Assembly: GCA_035606695.1 (NCBI GenBank)
Contig: DATNEW010000041.1
Span: 124,001-188,000, forward strand
DNA from: Gemmatimonadaceae bacterium
GTDB lineage: Bacteria; Gemmatimonadota; Gemmatimonadetes; Gemmatimonadales; Gemmatimonadaceae
Reading direction: 5' to 3'
Length of the DNA: 64,000 nt
In this document: in pieces, positions 17,401 to 24,622 of the stretch
How positions within the stretch are numbered: the first letter of the stretch is position 1
Layout of the letters: each line of letters opens with the position of its first letter
Notes under the pieces: generated by a model
The model's input: only the letters and a program-made list of their open reading frames with translations
What the model was told of the DNA's origin: nothing
The model's database searches: none
Made by a program: the position numbers and the translations under genes

Positions 17401-17964
17401 GAACGCGATGCGCGGGAGCAGCGTCCCATCCCACGCGCTCACTGGACGCATGATCGCCAGCACGCCGTCGTTGAAATTCGGGACGACGAACGCCAGCGCC
17501 GCCACCGCGACCGTCGCCGCTCCCGACGCGCGCACGAAGCCGCGCCGCACGCCACGCTGCTCACCCGGCGCCAGGCGTGATCGCACCGGCGCGAGCTGTT
17601 CGCCCAGCCGCGTGGCCGCACGCCGTCCCAACGTGCCGCTGTCCGCCACTTCGAGCGCGCCGCGCAGCGCGCCGGCGCGCAACGACTGCTCGCGCTCGAT
17701 CGCGGCGGCGACGTTCTGCCGCGTCGTACGGCGCTGGAGCTGCCGCGCCGTCCACACGATCACCGCCGCATCGGCGGCGATGAGCAGCACCCACACCAGG
17801 AACGGCACCAAGCGCGGCAACGACATCCAGCGCGCGCCGCCGAGCACCGACGCGCCGAGCGCGAGTACGAGCGCCGTCGCCCCGACGGCCAGCGCCAGGC
17901 CGACGAGGACGTGCATGCGCCGCAGCCGCGCGCGTTCAGAATCTACTAATTCAAGAATACTCAT
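14467..17964 (-). CDS. DUF4175-family membrane protein with coiled coils and Gln-rich tract
   Basis: 1165 residues. After MSILELVDSERARLRR come two membrane helices (about 20-45 and 55-80) and a third near 155-175. A large extracytoplasmic region with beta-rich segments follows (PAYLGRAAEAL, VELVSPATDTLVAGDD), then a long alanine/glutamine-rich coiled coil (about 520-1100) interrupted by a Gln/Gly/Asn tract. The layout matches DUF4175 proteins found beside DUF4159 and MoxR/BatA-type clusters. Molecular role unproven, probably cell-envelope associated. Start ATG 17964 overlaps the DUF4159 stop by 4 bases (ATGA), so the two are coupled. An upstream in-frame extension is rejected because it overlaps the DUF4159 gene. 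Confidence 0.85.
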   Translation of the reverse strand: MSILELVDSERARLRRMHVLVGLALAVGATALVLALGASVLGGARWMSLPRLVPFLVWVLLIAADAAVIVWTARQLQRRTTRQNVAAAIEREQSLRAGALRGALEVADSGTLGRRAATRLGEQLAPVRSRLAPGEQRGVRRGFVRASGAATVAVAALAFVVPNFNDGVLAIMRPVSAWDGTLLPRIAFQNLPPAVLRGESVRLQIAAPHRGSVTLTQRIPGEAWVTQSVAVDRNGLGVAEVGPLRGDLTIVASDGRSGSDTAVVRVTDRPFVGAVQMRAVYPAYLGRAAEALAVGDAVRVPQGTVIDISGRASTALRDVRLGNGSDTVALRVNDHSFAGRMQPTKSGKYAWLATGASGPIADVPQPIDLEVVPDSAPKVELVSPATDTLVAGDDRIPLRATASDDHGLARVEIMSWKQGSTGGQQTAITQRIADALTNVWDGTAILDLAPRALKPGDALHVKIVAVDNSPWAQRGESRELLLKIPTMEERRAIARDAMDSAVSQARSAAAAEKSLEQRTSDAARDRAQRSPNDMPSNASGAGDQKGNMSYDAAEKAKAVAKDQRALADQVKQLQQTAKALEDQLKQAGALDSSLARQLQEAQALLRDALSPELLAQMQKLDNATQQLSRDQSQQSLKDLQAMQEKLREQLEKSAEMLKRAALEGSMQTLKDEAKDIADHDRKLADSASAKPSDEQKSDAKNLADRSQRFSDEVKKLQDRLEKDKADAGASGAKEAQKHADAAEEALRSSGKDPKQQQAAGNQQQTGKPQNAKPQSGQQQSGQQQNGQQQNGQQQNGQQQSGQQQNGQQQNAKGQQSQQGQQGQQGQQGVEQNARDAASQMDRASQAMKDARESQVNEWKSELTNALDQAVQEMLQMARQEQQLEQKARSGQAKPEELRGEQSAVKQGLDNSAQKLQQEGQKTSLLSGRSQRSVSEAQQKVSEAMQSTADSRSGQQAASAMSDAADALNRAAASLARDREKANTSSSATGFAEMMQQLQEMAKKQGSINAQAQGLMPGMGQPMSSQMQATARALAREQRQVSQQLDELGEGVGGDRAAQLAKEAKQLAEALEGGRLDATTIARQQQLFRRLLDAGRSLQKDERDDDKKREATSAKGGNELKPDNTNASGRAATKFREPTWDELRGLSADERRAILEYFKKINAGTP
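15480..15660 (-). repeat. low-complexity Gln/Gly/Asn-coding repeat inside the DUF4175 gene
   Basis: Imperfect tandem units of 15-21 bases (variants of CAACAGAACGGC on the minus strand, and a 9-bp CAAGGCCAG unit at one end) encode QQQNGQQQSG- and QGQQGQQGQ-type sequence. The reading frame stays open. It is likely a flexible linker prone to length change. Confidence 0.8.
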
Positions 17965-18662
17965 GGCGTCGGCCGGCTGGTCACCGCGTACACGAACAGG
18001 TTCACGCCCATCCGCAGCGCCGCTTCGTGCAGCGCCGGTGGATCGTGATAGACCTCGGGATCCTCCCACCCGTTGCCGAGGTCGCTCGAGAAGCTGTAGT
18101 ACACCGCGAGACGGTCGCCCAGGAAAATCCCGAACCCGCGGGCCGGCAGGCCGTCATGCTCGTGGATCTTCGGAATCCCCTTCGGGAAGTCGTACACGAT
18201 GTGATAAATCGGATGCGACAGCGGCACGTCGACCAGTGGACGATCGGGAAACACGCGCTTGATCTCGCGCCGAAAGCTCGAGTCGATGCCGTAGTTGTCG
18301 TCCACGTGCAGAAAACCGCCGCGCTGGAGATACTCGCGCAGGCGCACGACTTCCGCATCGCTGAACTTGATGTTGCCGTGACCCGTCGCGTGAATGAACG
18401 GGTAATCCCACAGCTTGTCGTCCATCAACGTGACGCGCGCTTCGGTCTTGTCCACCTGCAGCGACGTGCGCTGACGAATGGCGGCGAGCAGGTTGGGAAG
18501 GCTCGACGGATTGGCGTACCAATCGCCGCCGCCGTCGTACTGCAGCCGCGCGATGGTGAGCACGGGCGGCAGCCGGACCGCCGGGCGCGCGCCGACGAGC
18601 GGCAGCAACGCCAGCGCCAACACCGCACGCACACGCGCACCCATGCGACTCAGGGCCATCAT
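17961..18662 (-). CDS. DUF4159 domain protein, exported
   Basis: 233 residues. A basic n-region and hydrophobic segment (VRAVLALALLPLVGARP) form a signal peptide. The domain shows QYDGGGDWYANPSSLPNLL, then FIHATGHGNIKFSD, LREYLQRGGFLHVDDNYG and YHIVYDFPKGIPKIHEHDG, which are DUF4159 hallmarks. This fold is GATase/ThuA-like; its biochemical role is unknown. The start is ATG at 18662 or the adjacent ATG at 18659, both overlapping the rsmI stop. The next gene (DUF4175) overlaps by ATGA. The pair is common in envelope-related clusters. Confidence 0.85.
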   Translation of the reverse strand: MMALSRMGARVRAVLALALLPLVGARPAVRLPPVLTIARLQYDGGGDWYANPSSLPNLLAAIRQRTSLQVDKTEARVTLMDDKLWDYPFIHATGHGNIKFSDAEVVRLREYLQRGGFLHVDDNYGIDSSFRREIKRVFPDRPLVDVPLSHPIYHIVYDFPKGIPKIHEHDGLPARGFGIFLGDRLAVYYSFSSDLGNGWEDPEVYHDPPALHEAALRMGVNLFVYAVTSRPTP

Positions 18663-19564
18663 TCGCCTGCTCCCTCCTCGTGCTCTGCCCCGGCCGTGAA
18701 TTCCCGCGCCAGGCGGTACGCCACCTTTTTCGACACTCCCAGCTCGGCCGCGGTTGCCGCTGCCGCATCGCGCGCGCTCATTCCCGACGCGCGCAGCGAG
18801 TACACCCGCTCGCGCACCACCGTCTCGCTCGCTTCAACCGCCGGCGCCCCGCCAAGGACGAGAACGATCTCGCCTCGCGGAGTCGTCTCCTGATAGTACG
18901 CACGGAGTTGGGCGACCGTTCCTCGCCGGACCTCCTCGAATTGCTTCGTCATTTCGCGGGCCACCGCCGCGGGCCGCTCGCCATTGCCGAGTCGCTCGAG
19001 CTCGGCGAGCGTATCGCCGAGGCGATTCGGTGATTCGTAGAGCACCGCGGTGTGCCCCAACCTCGTAATCTCGCCGAGCGTCTCACGGCGCTCCGCACCC
19101 GAGCGTGTAAGGAAACCGAAAAACGTGAATCGGTCGGCCGCGATGCCCGACGCCACGAGCGCGGCGAGGAGCGCGGATGCGCCTGGAATCGGCGTCACGG
19201 TGAGACCCGACTCCGTCGCCGCTCGCACGAGGCGCGCTCCAGGATCGGACAGAAGCGGCGTGCCGGCGTCGGTGATGAGCGCGAACGATTCGCCGGCGCG
19301 CAACCGTGCGACGATCTGCGGCGTCATGCGTGCTTCGTTGTGCTCGTGATACGACACGAGCGGCGTCGCGATCTCGTAGCGATCGAGCAAATGCCGAGAA
19401 TGGCGCGTGTCTTCAGCGAGCACCGCGTTGACCGACGCCAGCGTCTCGACCGCGCGAAAAGAAAAATCCCCCATGTTGCCGATGGGGGTGCTCACGATGA
19501 ACAACGTGCCCGCGAACAGCGTACCCGCGCCGGCCGGCGATGCATCCGGGCGCGCTTCGGCCAT
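18659..19564 (-). CDS. rsmI: 16S rRNA (cytidine-1402 2'-O)-methyltransferase
   Basis: Methylates the ribose of C1402 in 16S rRNA using S-adenosylmethionine. 301 residues, normal length. The tetrapyrrole-methylase fold motifs are clear: GTLFIVSTPIGNMGDFSFRA, LAEDTRHSRHLLDRY, YHEHNEAR, ITDAGTPLLSDPGARLV, VTPIPGASALLAAL and FFGFLTRSGAERR, plus the C-terminal helical region (GVSKKVAYRLAREF). The ATG at 19564 overlaps the stop of the upstream unknown gene (TGATG); a longer in-frame extension inside that gene is rejected. Confidence 0.95.
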   Translation of the reverse strand: MAEARPDASPAGAGTLFAGTLFIVSTPIGNMGDFSFRAVETLASVNAVLAEDTRHSRHLLDRYEIATPLVSYHEHNEARMTPQIVARLRAGESFALITDAGTPLLSDPGARLVRAATESGLTVTPIPGASALLAALVASGIAADRFTFFGFLTRSGAERRETLGEITRLGHTAVLYESPNRLGDTLAELERLGNGERPAAVAREMTKQFEEVRRGTVAQLRAYYQETTPRGEIVLVLGGAPAVEASETVVRERVYSLRASGMSARDAAAATAAELGVSKKVAYRLAREFTAGAEHEEGAGE

Positions 19565-20538
19565 CAGATGACCTTCCAGGGAATCTCGTCGTACAGGCCG
19601 GCGCTCTGGAACATGTGCCGCCGCTCCCACGTCACTTCGCGGAGCAGCGCTTCAGGCGCCATCGCGTCTTGATCCACCGCCGCCCACATCACATCGCGAA
19701 TCCACGCCGCGACCGCCGTCGTCAGTCCTGCCGAATCGGCGAGCGGATCCTTGGTCGGCCGTCCCGCGAAGGAAAAGCCGTCGAGCGCCGGGTACGACGT
19801 CACGAGATGCTGGCGCGTTTGCTCGGCGATTTCGGGAGCGCCGTCGCGCCCACTGTCGACGAGGCGGCGCACGAGCGTCGTCGTCAGATCACGATACGCC
19901 TGCACGAGCGCGGGCGGGGCCTGAATCGGCAGCGGAACTGGAACGCCCCATCGCGTGACGCGCAGATCGCCCGTACGCCCTTCTCGCGCGAACAACTTCT
20001 TCACGCGATCGATGAGCGTTCCGTGATGCGCGGACGAGAGAAACGCCCGCGCCACGCTGCCGTTGCGGAAGATGAGATAGTTGACGTTCTCGTTCGCGAT
20101 GATCTCCACGACGCCGTCGAACGTCGTCGCCATGAGATACGGAAACAGCGCGGCCGGATCCTGTGCCGACATGCCCGCCGGCCACGGCTCGATCGAGACG
20201 GCGTGCGTGGCATACATGCAGCTCAGCTGCTCTTCATCGGCTTCGTGGAAGCAGATGTCACCGTACTCCGGCTCGGACGGAACCAGGTCGAGTGCTTCGG
20301 CGATCGGTACCGGCCGTGGTCCGCGGGCGTCGCGAACCGTTGCGTTCACGACTTCGCCGCTCAGCATGTAGAGGATGACCATCTCCTCGGGCAGCGTGAT
20401 CGCGACATACCCTGAGATCCGCGCCGCACGGTCGCGCTTGGCGTCGGTGAGCAGGTTTCTCAGGTGGATGTACGCGAGCCGCGTGCGGGGCAGGACGACT
20501 CGGCTGTGCGGGAACCGAAGGCCGGCGAGGGAGGACAC
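19564..20538 (-). CDS. conserved-looking protein of unknown function
   Basis: 324 residues beginning at GTG 20538. No signal peptide or membrane helix. It appears to be a soluble two-part protein: an N-terminal segment (ITLPEEMVILYMLSGEVVNA) followed by FEADEEQ-like acidic stretches, and a central part VEIIANENVNYLIFRNGSVARAF that looks like a repeated beta-strand/turn 'output' motif. I do not recognise the family. It is translationally coupled to rsmI (TGATG) and separated from trxA upstream by a heptamer hairpin element. The composition matches its neighbours, so there is no sign of transfer. Confidence 0.7.
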   Translation of the reverse strand: MSSLAGLRFPHSRVVLPRTRLAYIHLRNLLTDAKRDRAARISGYVAITLPEEMVILYMLSGEVVNATVRDARGPRPVPIAEALDLVPSEPEYGDICFHEADEEQLSCMYATHAVSIEPWPAGMSAQDPAALFPYLMATTFDGVVEIIANENVNYLIFRNGSVARAFLSSAHHGTLIDRVKKLFAREGRTGDLRVTRWGVPVPLPIQAPPALVQAYRDLTTTLVRRLVDSGRDGAPEIAEQTRQHLVTSYPALDGFSFAGRPTKDPLADSAGLTTAVAAWIRDVMWAAVDQDAMAPEALLREVTWERRHMFQSAGLYDEIPWKVI

Positions 20539-20578
20539 GGCCGTAAGATGGCGATGGGCGCCGACGCGCGGAAGCTTT

Positions 20579-20694
20579 CGCGATGGGCGATGGGGGATGG
20601 GCGATGGGCGTGGAATTCAAAGGGCGACGGATTTTTCTCCGTCGCCCTTTGCCGTTCCGCCCAACGCCCAACGCCCAACGCCCATCGTCCATCG
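20579..20694 (-). repeat. heptamer (GCGNTGG)n hairpin element, copy B, with inner hairpin
   Basis: On the minus strand the trxA stop is followed directly by CGATGGACGATGGGCGTTGG and further GCGTTGG units (20658-20694). The complementary C-rich arm lies at 20579-20613. Between them sits a separate 13-bp perfect hairpin (AAAGGGCGACGGA with TCCGTCGCCCTTT, 20618-20650). The whole could fold as one long stem with an inner stem. Confidence 0.88.
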
Positions 20695-21021
20695 CTACGC
20701 GGAATGCTGCTGCAACTTCGCTTCGATCGAGGCGCGCGGCACCGCGCCGATGATCTGATCCACGACCTTGCCGCCCTTGAAGAACAGCATCGTCGGGATG
20801 GAGCGCACGTTGAAGCGCGAACCGGTCTTGATGTTGGCGTCGACGTCGAGCTTCGTGATCTTCACTTTGCCTTCGTAGTCGGTCGCCAGCTGATCGAGGA
20901 TCGGCGCGACCATACGGCACGGGCCACACCACGTCGCCCAGAAGTCGACGATGGTGAGTCCGTCGGCCTTCTCGACTTCCTGCTCGAAGTTCGCGTCCGT
21001 TACAGCCATGATGTTCGACAT
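20695..21021 (-). CDS. trxA: thioredoxin
   Basis: Cytoplasmic dithiol-disulfide oxidoreductase, 108 residues. The active site is FWATWCGPCRMVAP with Cys32 and Cys35; the cis-proline is in VRSIPTMLFFKGG. The start ATG 21021 is set by GGGGAG seven bases upstream; an extension to 21156 would translate a tandem repeat and is rejected. The upstream leader carries a 10-bp tandem repeat. A heptamer hairpin begins right after the stop. Confidence 0.97.
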   Translation of the reverse strand: MSNIMAVTDANFEQEVEKADGLTIVDFWATWCGPCRMVAPILDQLATDYEGKVKITKLDVDANIKTGSRFNVRSIPTMLFFKGGKVVDQIIGAVPRASIEAKLQQHSA

Positions 21022-21060
21022 AGGTGCTCCCCTAACCGAATCTGTTGAATGCTTTTGATG

Positions 21061-21100
21061 CTGCTGAAAGCCGTTGAAAGCGGTTGAAAGCCGTTGAATC
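21061..21100. repeat. 10-bp tandem repeat in the trxA leader
   Basis: Four imperfect copies of CYGTTGAAAG (CTGCTGAAAG, CCGTTGAAAG, CGGTTGAAAG, CCGTTGAATC) lie 40-80 bases upstream of the trxA ATG, in the gap between the divergent trxA and methylmalonyl-CoA epimerase genes. They could bind a regulator or simply be slippage products. Confidence 0.8.
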
Positions 21101-21173
21101 TGCGCGCTGCCGCGGGAAAAATTTCGTGCGGCAATCGATGTCTGGCGTTTTCCCAAGTAAGTAGCTTAACCGC

Positions 21174-21611
21174 ATGGAAAAGCCCCACAATTCCAACAGT
21201 TCGGCCGCGTCAGGACCGCGCGGCACCACGATCGCGCACATCGGCATTGCCGTGCGCGGCCTGACCGATGGAGTTGCGTTCTATCGCGACATTTTGGGAA
21301 TGCCCCGGGTCCCGCTCGACGATTCGGACGGCGCGCGCATCGCCGGGCTCGCCGCGGGTGCGTCGCTCGTCGAGCTGCTCGAGCCCGAGACCGACGAGTC
21401 GCCGATTGGAAAGTTCGTCGCGAAGCGCGGCCCGGGAATCCATCACGTGTGCTTCGCGGTCGACGACCTCGACGGCACCCTTGCGCGATGCAAAGCCGCG
21501 GGCGTGCGCTTGATCGACGAGACGCCGCGGCGCGGCGCTGACGGCAAGCGGATCGCCTTCGTCCATCCGGCAGCGACGGGTGGCGTGCTGGTCGAGCTGA
21601 CCGAGTATTGA
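21174..21611 (+). CDS. mce: methylmalonyl-CoA epimerase (glyoxalase/VOC family)
   Basis: Interconverts the (S) and (R) epimers of methylmalonyl-CoA, in propionate or branched-chain degradation. 145 residues with the diagnostic motifs HIGIAVRGL, PIGKFVAKRGPGIHHVCF, VRLIDETPRRGADGKRIAF and HPAATGGVLVELTEY. Metal ligands His22 (HIG), His in IHHVCF and Glu in VELTE are conserved. No mutase genes are in the window. The ATG at 21174 lies within an AT-rich divergent region. Its 3' end runs into a small 11-bp tandem repeat. Confidence 0.93.
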   Translation: MEKPHNSNSSAASGPRGTTIAHIGIAVRGLTDGVAFYRDILGMPRVPLDDSDGARIAGLAAGASLVELLEPETDESPIGKFVAKRGPGIHHVCFAVDDLDGTLARCKAAGVRLIDETPRRGADGKRIAFVHPAATGGVLVELTEY

Positions 21612-21650
21612 GCGAGTATTGAGCGAGTAGTGAGCGAGTATTGAGCGAGG
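21603..21650. repeat. 11-bp tandem repeat at the end of the epimerase gene
   Basis: Four copies of GAGTATTGAGC (one with AGT for ATT) start inside the last codons of the epimerase gene and run into the intergenic space. The TGA stop is part of the repeat unit, so every copy would offer a stop. Confidence 0.85.
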
Positions 21651-21665
21651 GGCGCCCGGAGCGCC

Positions 21666-22115
21666 TCAGGCCTTTCCGCAGGTCGTCAGCACTTTCACAT
21701 CGACGGATTTCACAAACCAACGGCCGCCGGGCCCCTGCACCACATCGAATGTGCGCGCTCGATTGTCGCCCTTCGAGAACAGATTCACGACGATCGAATG
21801 TCCGCCGCTCGGGTTCGGCGCTTCGCCGACGATGTCGTAGCGATCGTGTTTGAGGGTGCACATCATCACGACTTCGCGCTGGAACAGTTCCTCGCGTGGC
21901 AGGAGGTCGCGCGCCGGACCGTCGGGCCCGCCCCACACAGCGCCCATCGCCTGGAGGTCCTGATGTTCGACGGACTCGAGATACGCGCGCACCGCCGACG
22001 TCGCGTCAACGGCGCCGGGCAGGTTCGACGCGGCGGCCGCCGGCGCGGGGTTCGACGACACGGTCGACGTGTGACACGCGGCGATGAGCACGAGACTGCT
22101 GATTAGTTTCTTCAC
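21666..22115 (-). CDS. small lipoprotein of unknown function
   Basis: 149 residues from GTG 22115, chosen because GGGAG stands six bases upstream. VKKLISSLVLIAACHTS is a lipoprotein signal with cysteine at residue 14. The mature part has SAVRAYLESVEHQDLQAMGAVWG and a C-terminal beta-rich half (GGHSIVVNLFSKGD, WFVKSVDVKVLTTC), reminiscent of NTF2-like/DUF4878-type domains, but I cannot assign a family with confidence. Divergent from pdxJ. Confidence 0.75.
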   Translation of the reverse strand: MKKLISSLVLIAACHTSTVSSNPAPAAAASNLPGAVDATSAVRAYLESVEHQDLQAMGAVWGGPDGPARDLLPREELFQREVVMMCTLKHDRYDIVGEAPNPSGGHSIVVNLFSKGDNRARTFDVVQGPGGRWFVKSVDVKVLTTCGKA

Positions 22116-22153
22116 TCGATCTCCCAAACGTTGCACGCGCCAGGTCTCACGCG

Positions 22154-22891
22154 ATGAAACTTCAGAAACATCAACGGCTGTACATCAACATCGATCACGT
22201 CGCCACGCTGCGACAAGCGCGCCGCGGCGCGTATCCGGACCCGGTCGAAGCGGTGTCGCTCTGCCTCAAGGGCGGCGCGGACGGCATTACCGCGCATCTG
22301 CGCGAAGACCGCCGCCACATTCAGGACGACGACATCGAGCGGCTGGGCACAATGGCCGGTTTGACGTTCAATCTCGAGATGGCGGCGACCGATGAGCTGA
22401 TCGGCTTGGCGCTGCGGCTCAAACCACACGAGGTCACGCTCGTCCCCGAACGGCGGCAGGAAGTCACGACCGAGGGTGGTCTGCACGTCGCGGGGCATCG
22501 AACGCACATCGCGGAGGCGGTCGCGCGGCTCAACGACGGCGGCATCAAGACCAGTCTCTTCATCGATCCCGTGCCGCGGGTGCTGGACGTGTCGCGCGAG
22601 ATCGGCGCGGCCGCCGTCGAGCTGCATACGGGAACTTATGCGCACGCGCCGAACGATCCGGCAACCCTGCAAGCGCTGCGTGACGCGGCGCGTCACGGTG
22701 CGTCGATTGGATTGGCGGTCCATGCCGGTCACGGGCTCGCGATCGACAACATCGCGCCCGTGGCGGCAATTCCGGAAATCGAAGAGTTGAACATCGGCCA
22801 CGCCGTCGTGGGTCGAGCGGTGTTCGTGGGGATCGAACAGGCGGTGCGAGAGCTGCGCCGCGCCATGGACGATGCACGCGCGGGTTCCTAA
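22154..22891 (+). CDS. pdxJ: pyridoxine 5'-phosphate synthase
   Basis: Condenses 3-amino-2-oxopropyl phosphate with 1-deoxyxylulose 5-phosphate in the last step of de novo vitamin B6 synthesis. 245 residues, normal length. Conserved stretches are LYINIDHVATLRQARRG, GGADGITAHLREDRRHIQD (with the catalytic glutamate region), FNLEMAATDE, ELHTGTYA and VHAGHGLAIDN. It is the first gene of a plus-strand run through ispE. Confidence 0.97.
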   Translation: MKLQKHQRLYINIDHVATLRQARRGAYPDPVEAVSLCLKGGADGITAHLREDRRHIQDDDIERLGTMAGLTFNLEMAATDELIGLALRLKPHEVTLVPERRQEVTTEGGLHVAGHRTHIAEAVARLNDGGIKTSLFIDPVPRVLDVSREIGAAAVELHTGTYAHAPNDPATLQALRDAARHGASIGLAVHAGHGLAIDNIAPVAAIPEIEELNIGHAVVGRAVFVGIEQAVRELRRAMDDARAGS

Positions 22892-22936
22892 CTTCGCCAT
22901 GCAGGATCACGAGCGTCACATGCACGAGGAGTTGGA

Positions 22937-24616
22937 ATGAGCGCAGCACCCGGCGGTGGCGGCGGCTTTCTCGAGTTCTTCATTCTCGAAGCGGGCGACT
23001 ACGTCGAGCAGCTCGACGGCGTGTTGCTCGGTGCCAGCCGTGGCGCCGGCGGACCCGACTCCGACGCGCTGCAACGCGTGGCCCGTGCGCTCCGCGGCAC
23101 CGCGACGATGGCCAAGATTCCAAGCTTCGCTGAGCTGGCCGGCAGCGTCGAACGAGTCGGCCGCGCGCTTCAGGACGGCGCGGTGCAATGGAACCCGGCG
23201 ATCGGCGGCGCGCTGACGTCGGCGATCGACGATCTCAAGATCCTGCTGCGCGCCGCGCGTGATTGGTCGCCGAACGAAGACGAGCGCGCGAGCTCACGAA
23301 GCCAGGAGCTCTCGCGCCTCGCTCCGTCGCGAACGCCTGCCACCGCGGCTTCGGCCGCGAGCGCCGTACATGGAACCTCCGGCGCGCCGCCGCATGCATT
23401 TCTCGGCACCGAAGCGTCGAACATCGCGGCGGGTCTGGAGTTGCTCACGACGCGCGCGGGCGACGCGGACACCGCGGCCAATGTGCTTCGACGCGTTCGC
23501 GCGTTGCGCGGCGTCGCTGGCGTGAAGGAGATCGGACCGCTCGCGGATGTGCTCGAGGCGACCGAAGATGCGTCGCGCGGACTCGAGAACGGACGCGAGC
23601 CGTTGAGCAATGAATCGAGGCAGCTCCTCGAGGCGGCGGCCGCGTATCTCCGGGCATTGTCGGGCGCGCTGCGTGGCAACGGCGACGTGAACGCACCGAG
23701 CTCGGCGCGCGAGGCTTTTTCGGCCGCACTCGAGTCGTGGCACGGACGCGACGGTGATCGCGAGCGCGTCGTCCCGATTGCCACGCTCTTCTACGCCGAC
23801 GGCGGTGCCGGCGTGGTCGAAGCGTCGGCGCATCCGCCGACGTCGGCCGCCGAACGCTTTCGTCTGGAGCTGGTGAGTCTCGGCGAGCATTTGCGCCAGG
23901 TCGTCGACGCCGCGCGCCGGGCAAGCGATACGTCGTCGACCCTGCGCGCGCGCCGCGATCTGCGGCGTGCGCTCGCGGCGCTGCAGGCCGCCGCGGACAG
24001 CTTCGGCGAGCGCGAGGTCGCGGAATTCGTCGGCACCCACATCGACGCCACCGAGCATGTGGATTTTCTGGGGCTCGCGGCGCTCGAGGACTTGGCGTCG
24101 CTGCTCACGGAGCCCGGCATGAACGGCGAGCGGCTCACGGCGCGTCTCGAGGAGATCGCGGGCGGCCGAGACTTGAGCAGCGCGATCGGCGAAGGGTTTG
24201 GCGAAGCGTTGAGCGGCGAGCACGCTCCCTCGGCACCTGCAGCGGTTGCTGCGGTTGCTGCACCTGTTGCGGCTGCTACGCCCGTTGCACCCGCTGCACC
24301 TCCACGGGTCGCGACGCCGCCGATCGCGGCACCTCTCGCGCCGCAGCCGCCGACAATAACAGCCGCAGCGTCGTCTTCATCTCTCCTCGACCAGACGATC
24401 TCCACCCTCGAATCCTTCGCCGACACGCCGATGCTCGAGCCGACGCCGCTGCCGGAAGAAGAGTTGGTGCCGATCGCCAACCTGCTGTATCGCGGCCGCT
24501 CGGCGATCGAGCGCGCGATCGAGCTGCGCGACCAGCTGCGCCAGCCCGGCAGCGCCAACGATCAGACGGCGCTCGATGAATTGTTCGACCTGCTCGAGCT
24601 GGCGCGCGCGGAGTAA
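22937..24616 (+). CDS. Hpt-like helical protein lacking the phospho-histidine
   Basis: 559 residues, no signal peptide. The N-terminus (FLEFFILEAGDYVEQLDGVL) looks like the opening helix of CheA/ChpA-type Hpt domains. The helix that would carry the phosphorylated histidine reads RVARALRGTATMAK (about 49-62) instead of the usual H..KG; a second copy reads RRVRALRGVAGVKE. The histidine is absent in both. An Ala/Val/Pro-rich linker (about 425-470) separates a short C-terminal helical region. It is probably a scaffold or degenerate signalling protein. GAGGAG upstream supports the ATG. Confidence 0.7.
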   Translation: MSAAPGGGGGFLEFFILEAGDYVEQLDGVLLGASRGAGGPDSDALQRVARALRGTATMAKIPSFAELAGSVERVGRALQDGAVQWNPAIGGALTSAIDDLKILLRAARDWSPNEDERASSRSQELSRLAPSRTPATAASAASAVHGTSGAPPHAFLGTEASNIAAGLELLTTRAGDADTAANVLRRVRALRGVAGVKEIGPLADVLEATEDASRGLENGREPLSNESRQLLEAAAAYLRALSGALRGNGDVNAPSSAREAFSAALESWHGRDGDRERVVPIATLFYADGGAGVVEASAHPPTSAAERFRLELVSLGEHLRQVVDAARRASDTSSTLRARRDLRRALAALQAAADSFGEREVAEFVGTHIDATEHVDFLGLAALEDLASLLTEPGMNGERLTARLEEIAGGRDLSSAIGEGFGEALSGEHAPSAPAAVAAVAAPVAAATPVAPAAPPRVATPPIAAPLAPQPPTITAAASSSSLLDQTISTLESFADTPMLEPTPLPEEELVPIANLLYRGRSAIERAIELRDQLRQPGSANDQTALDELFDLLELARAE

Positions 24617-24622
24617 TCCCCG

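Noticed and set aside
15628-17580. Plus-strand open frame of 650 codons
   Set aside because: Antisense to the DUF4175 gene; Leu/Arg-rich composition typical of the reverse of Glu/Gln-rich coiled coil.
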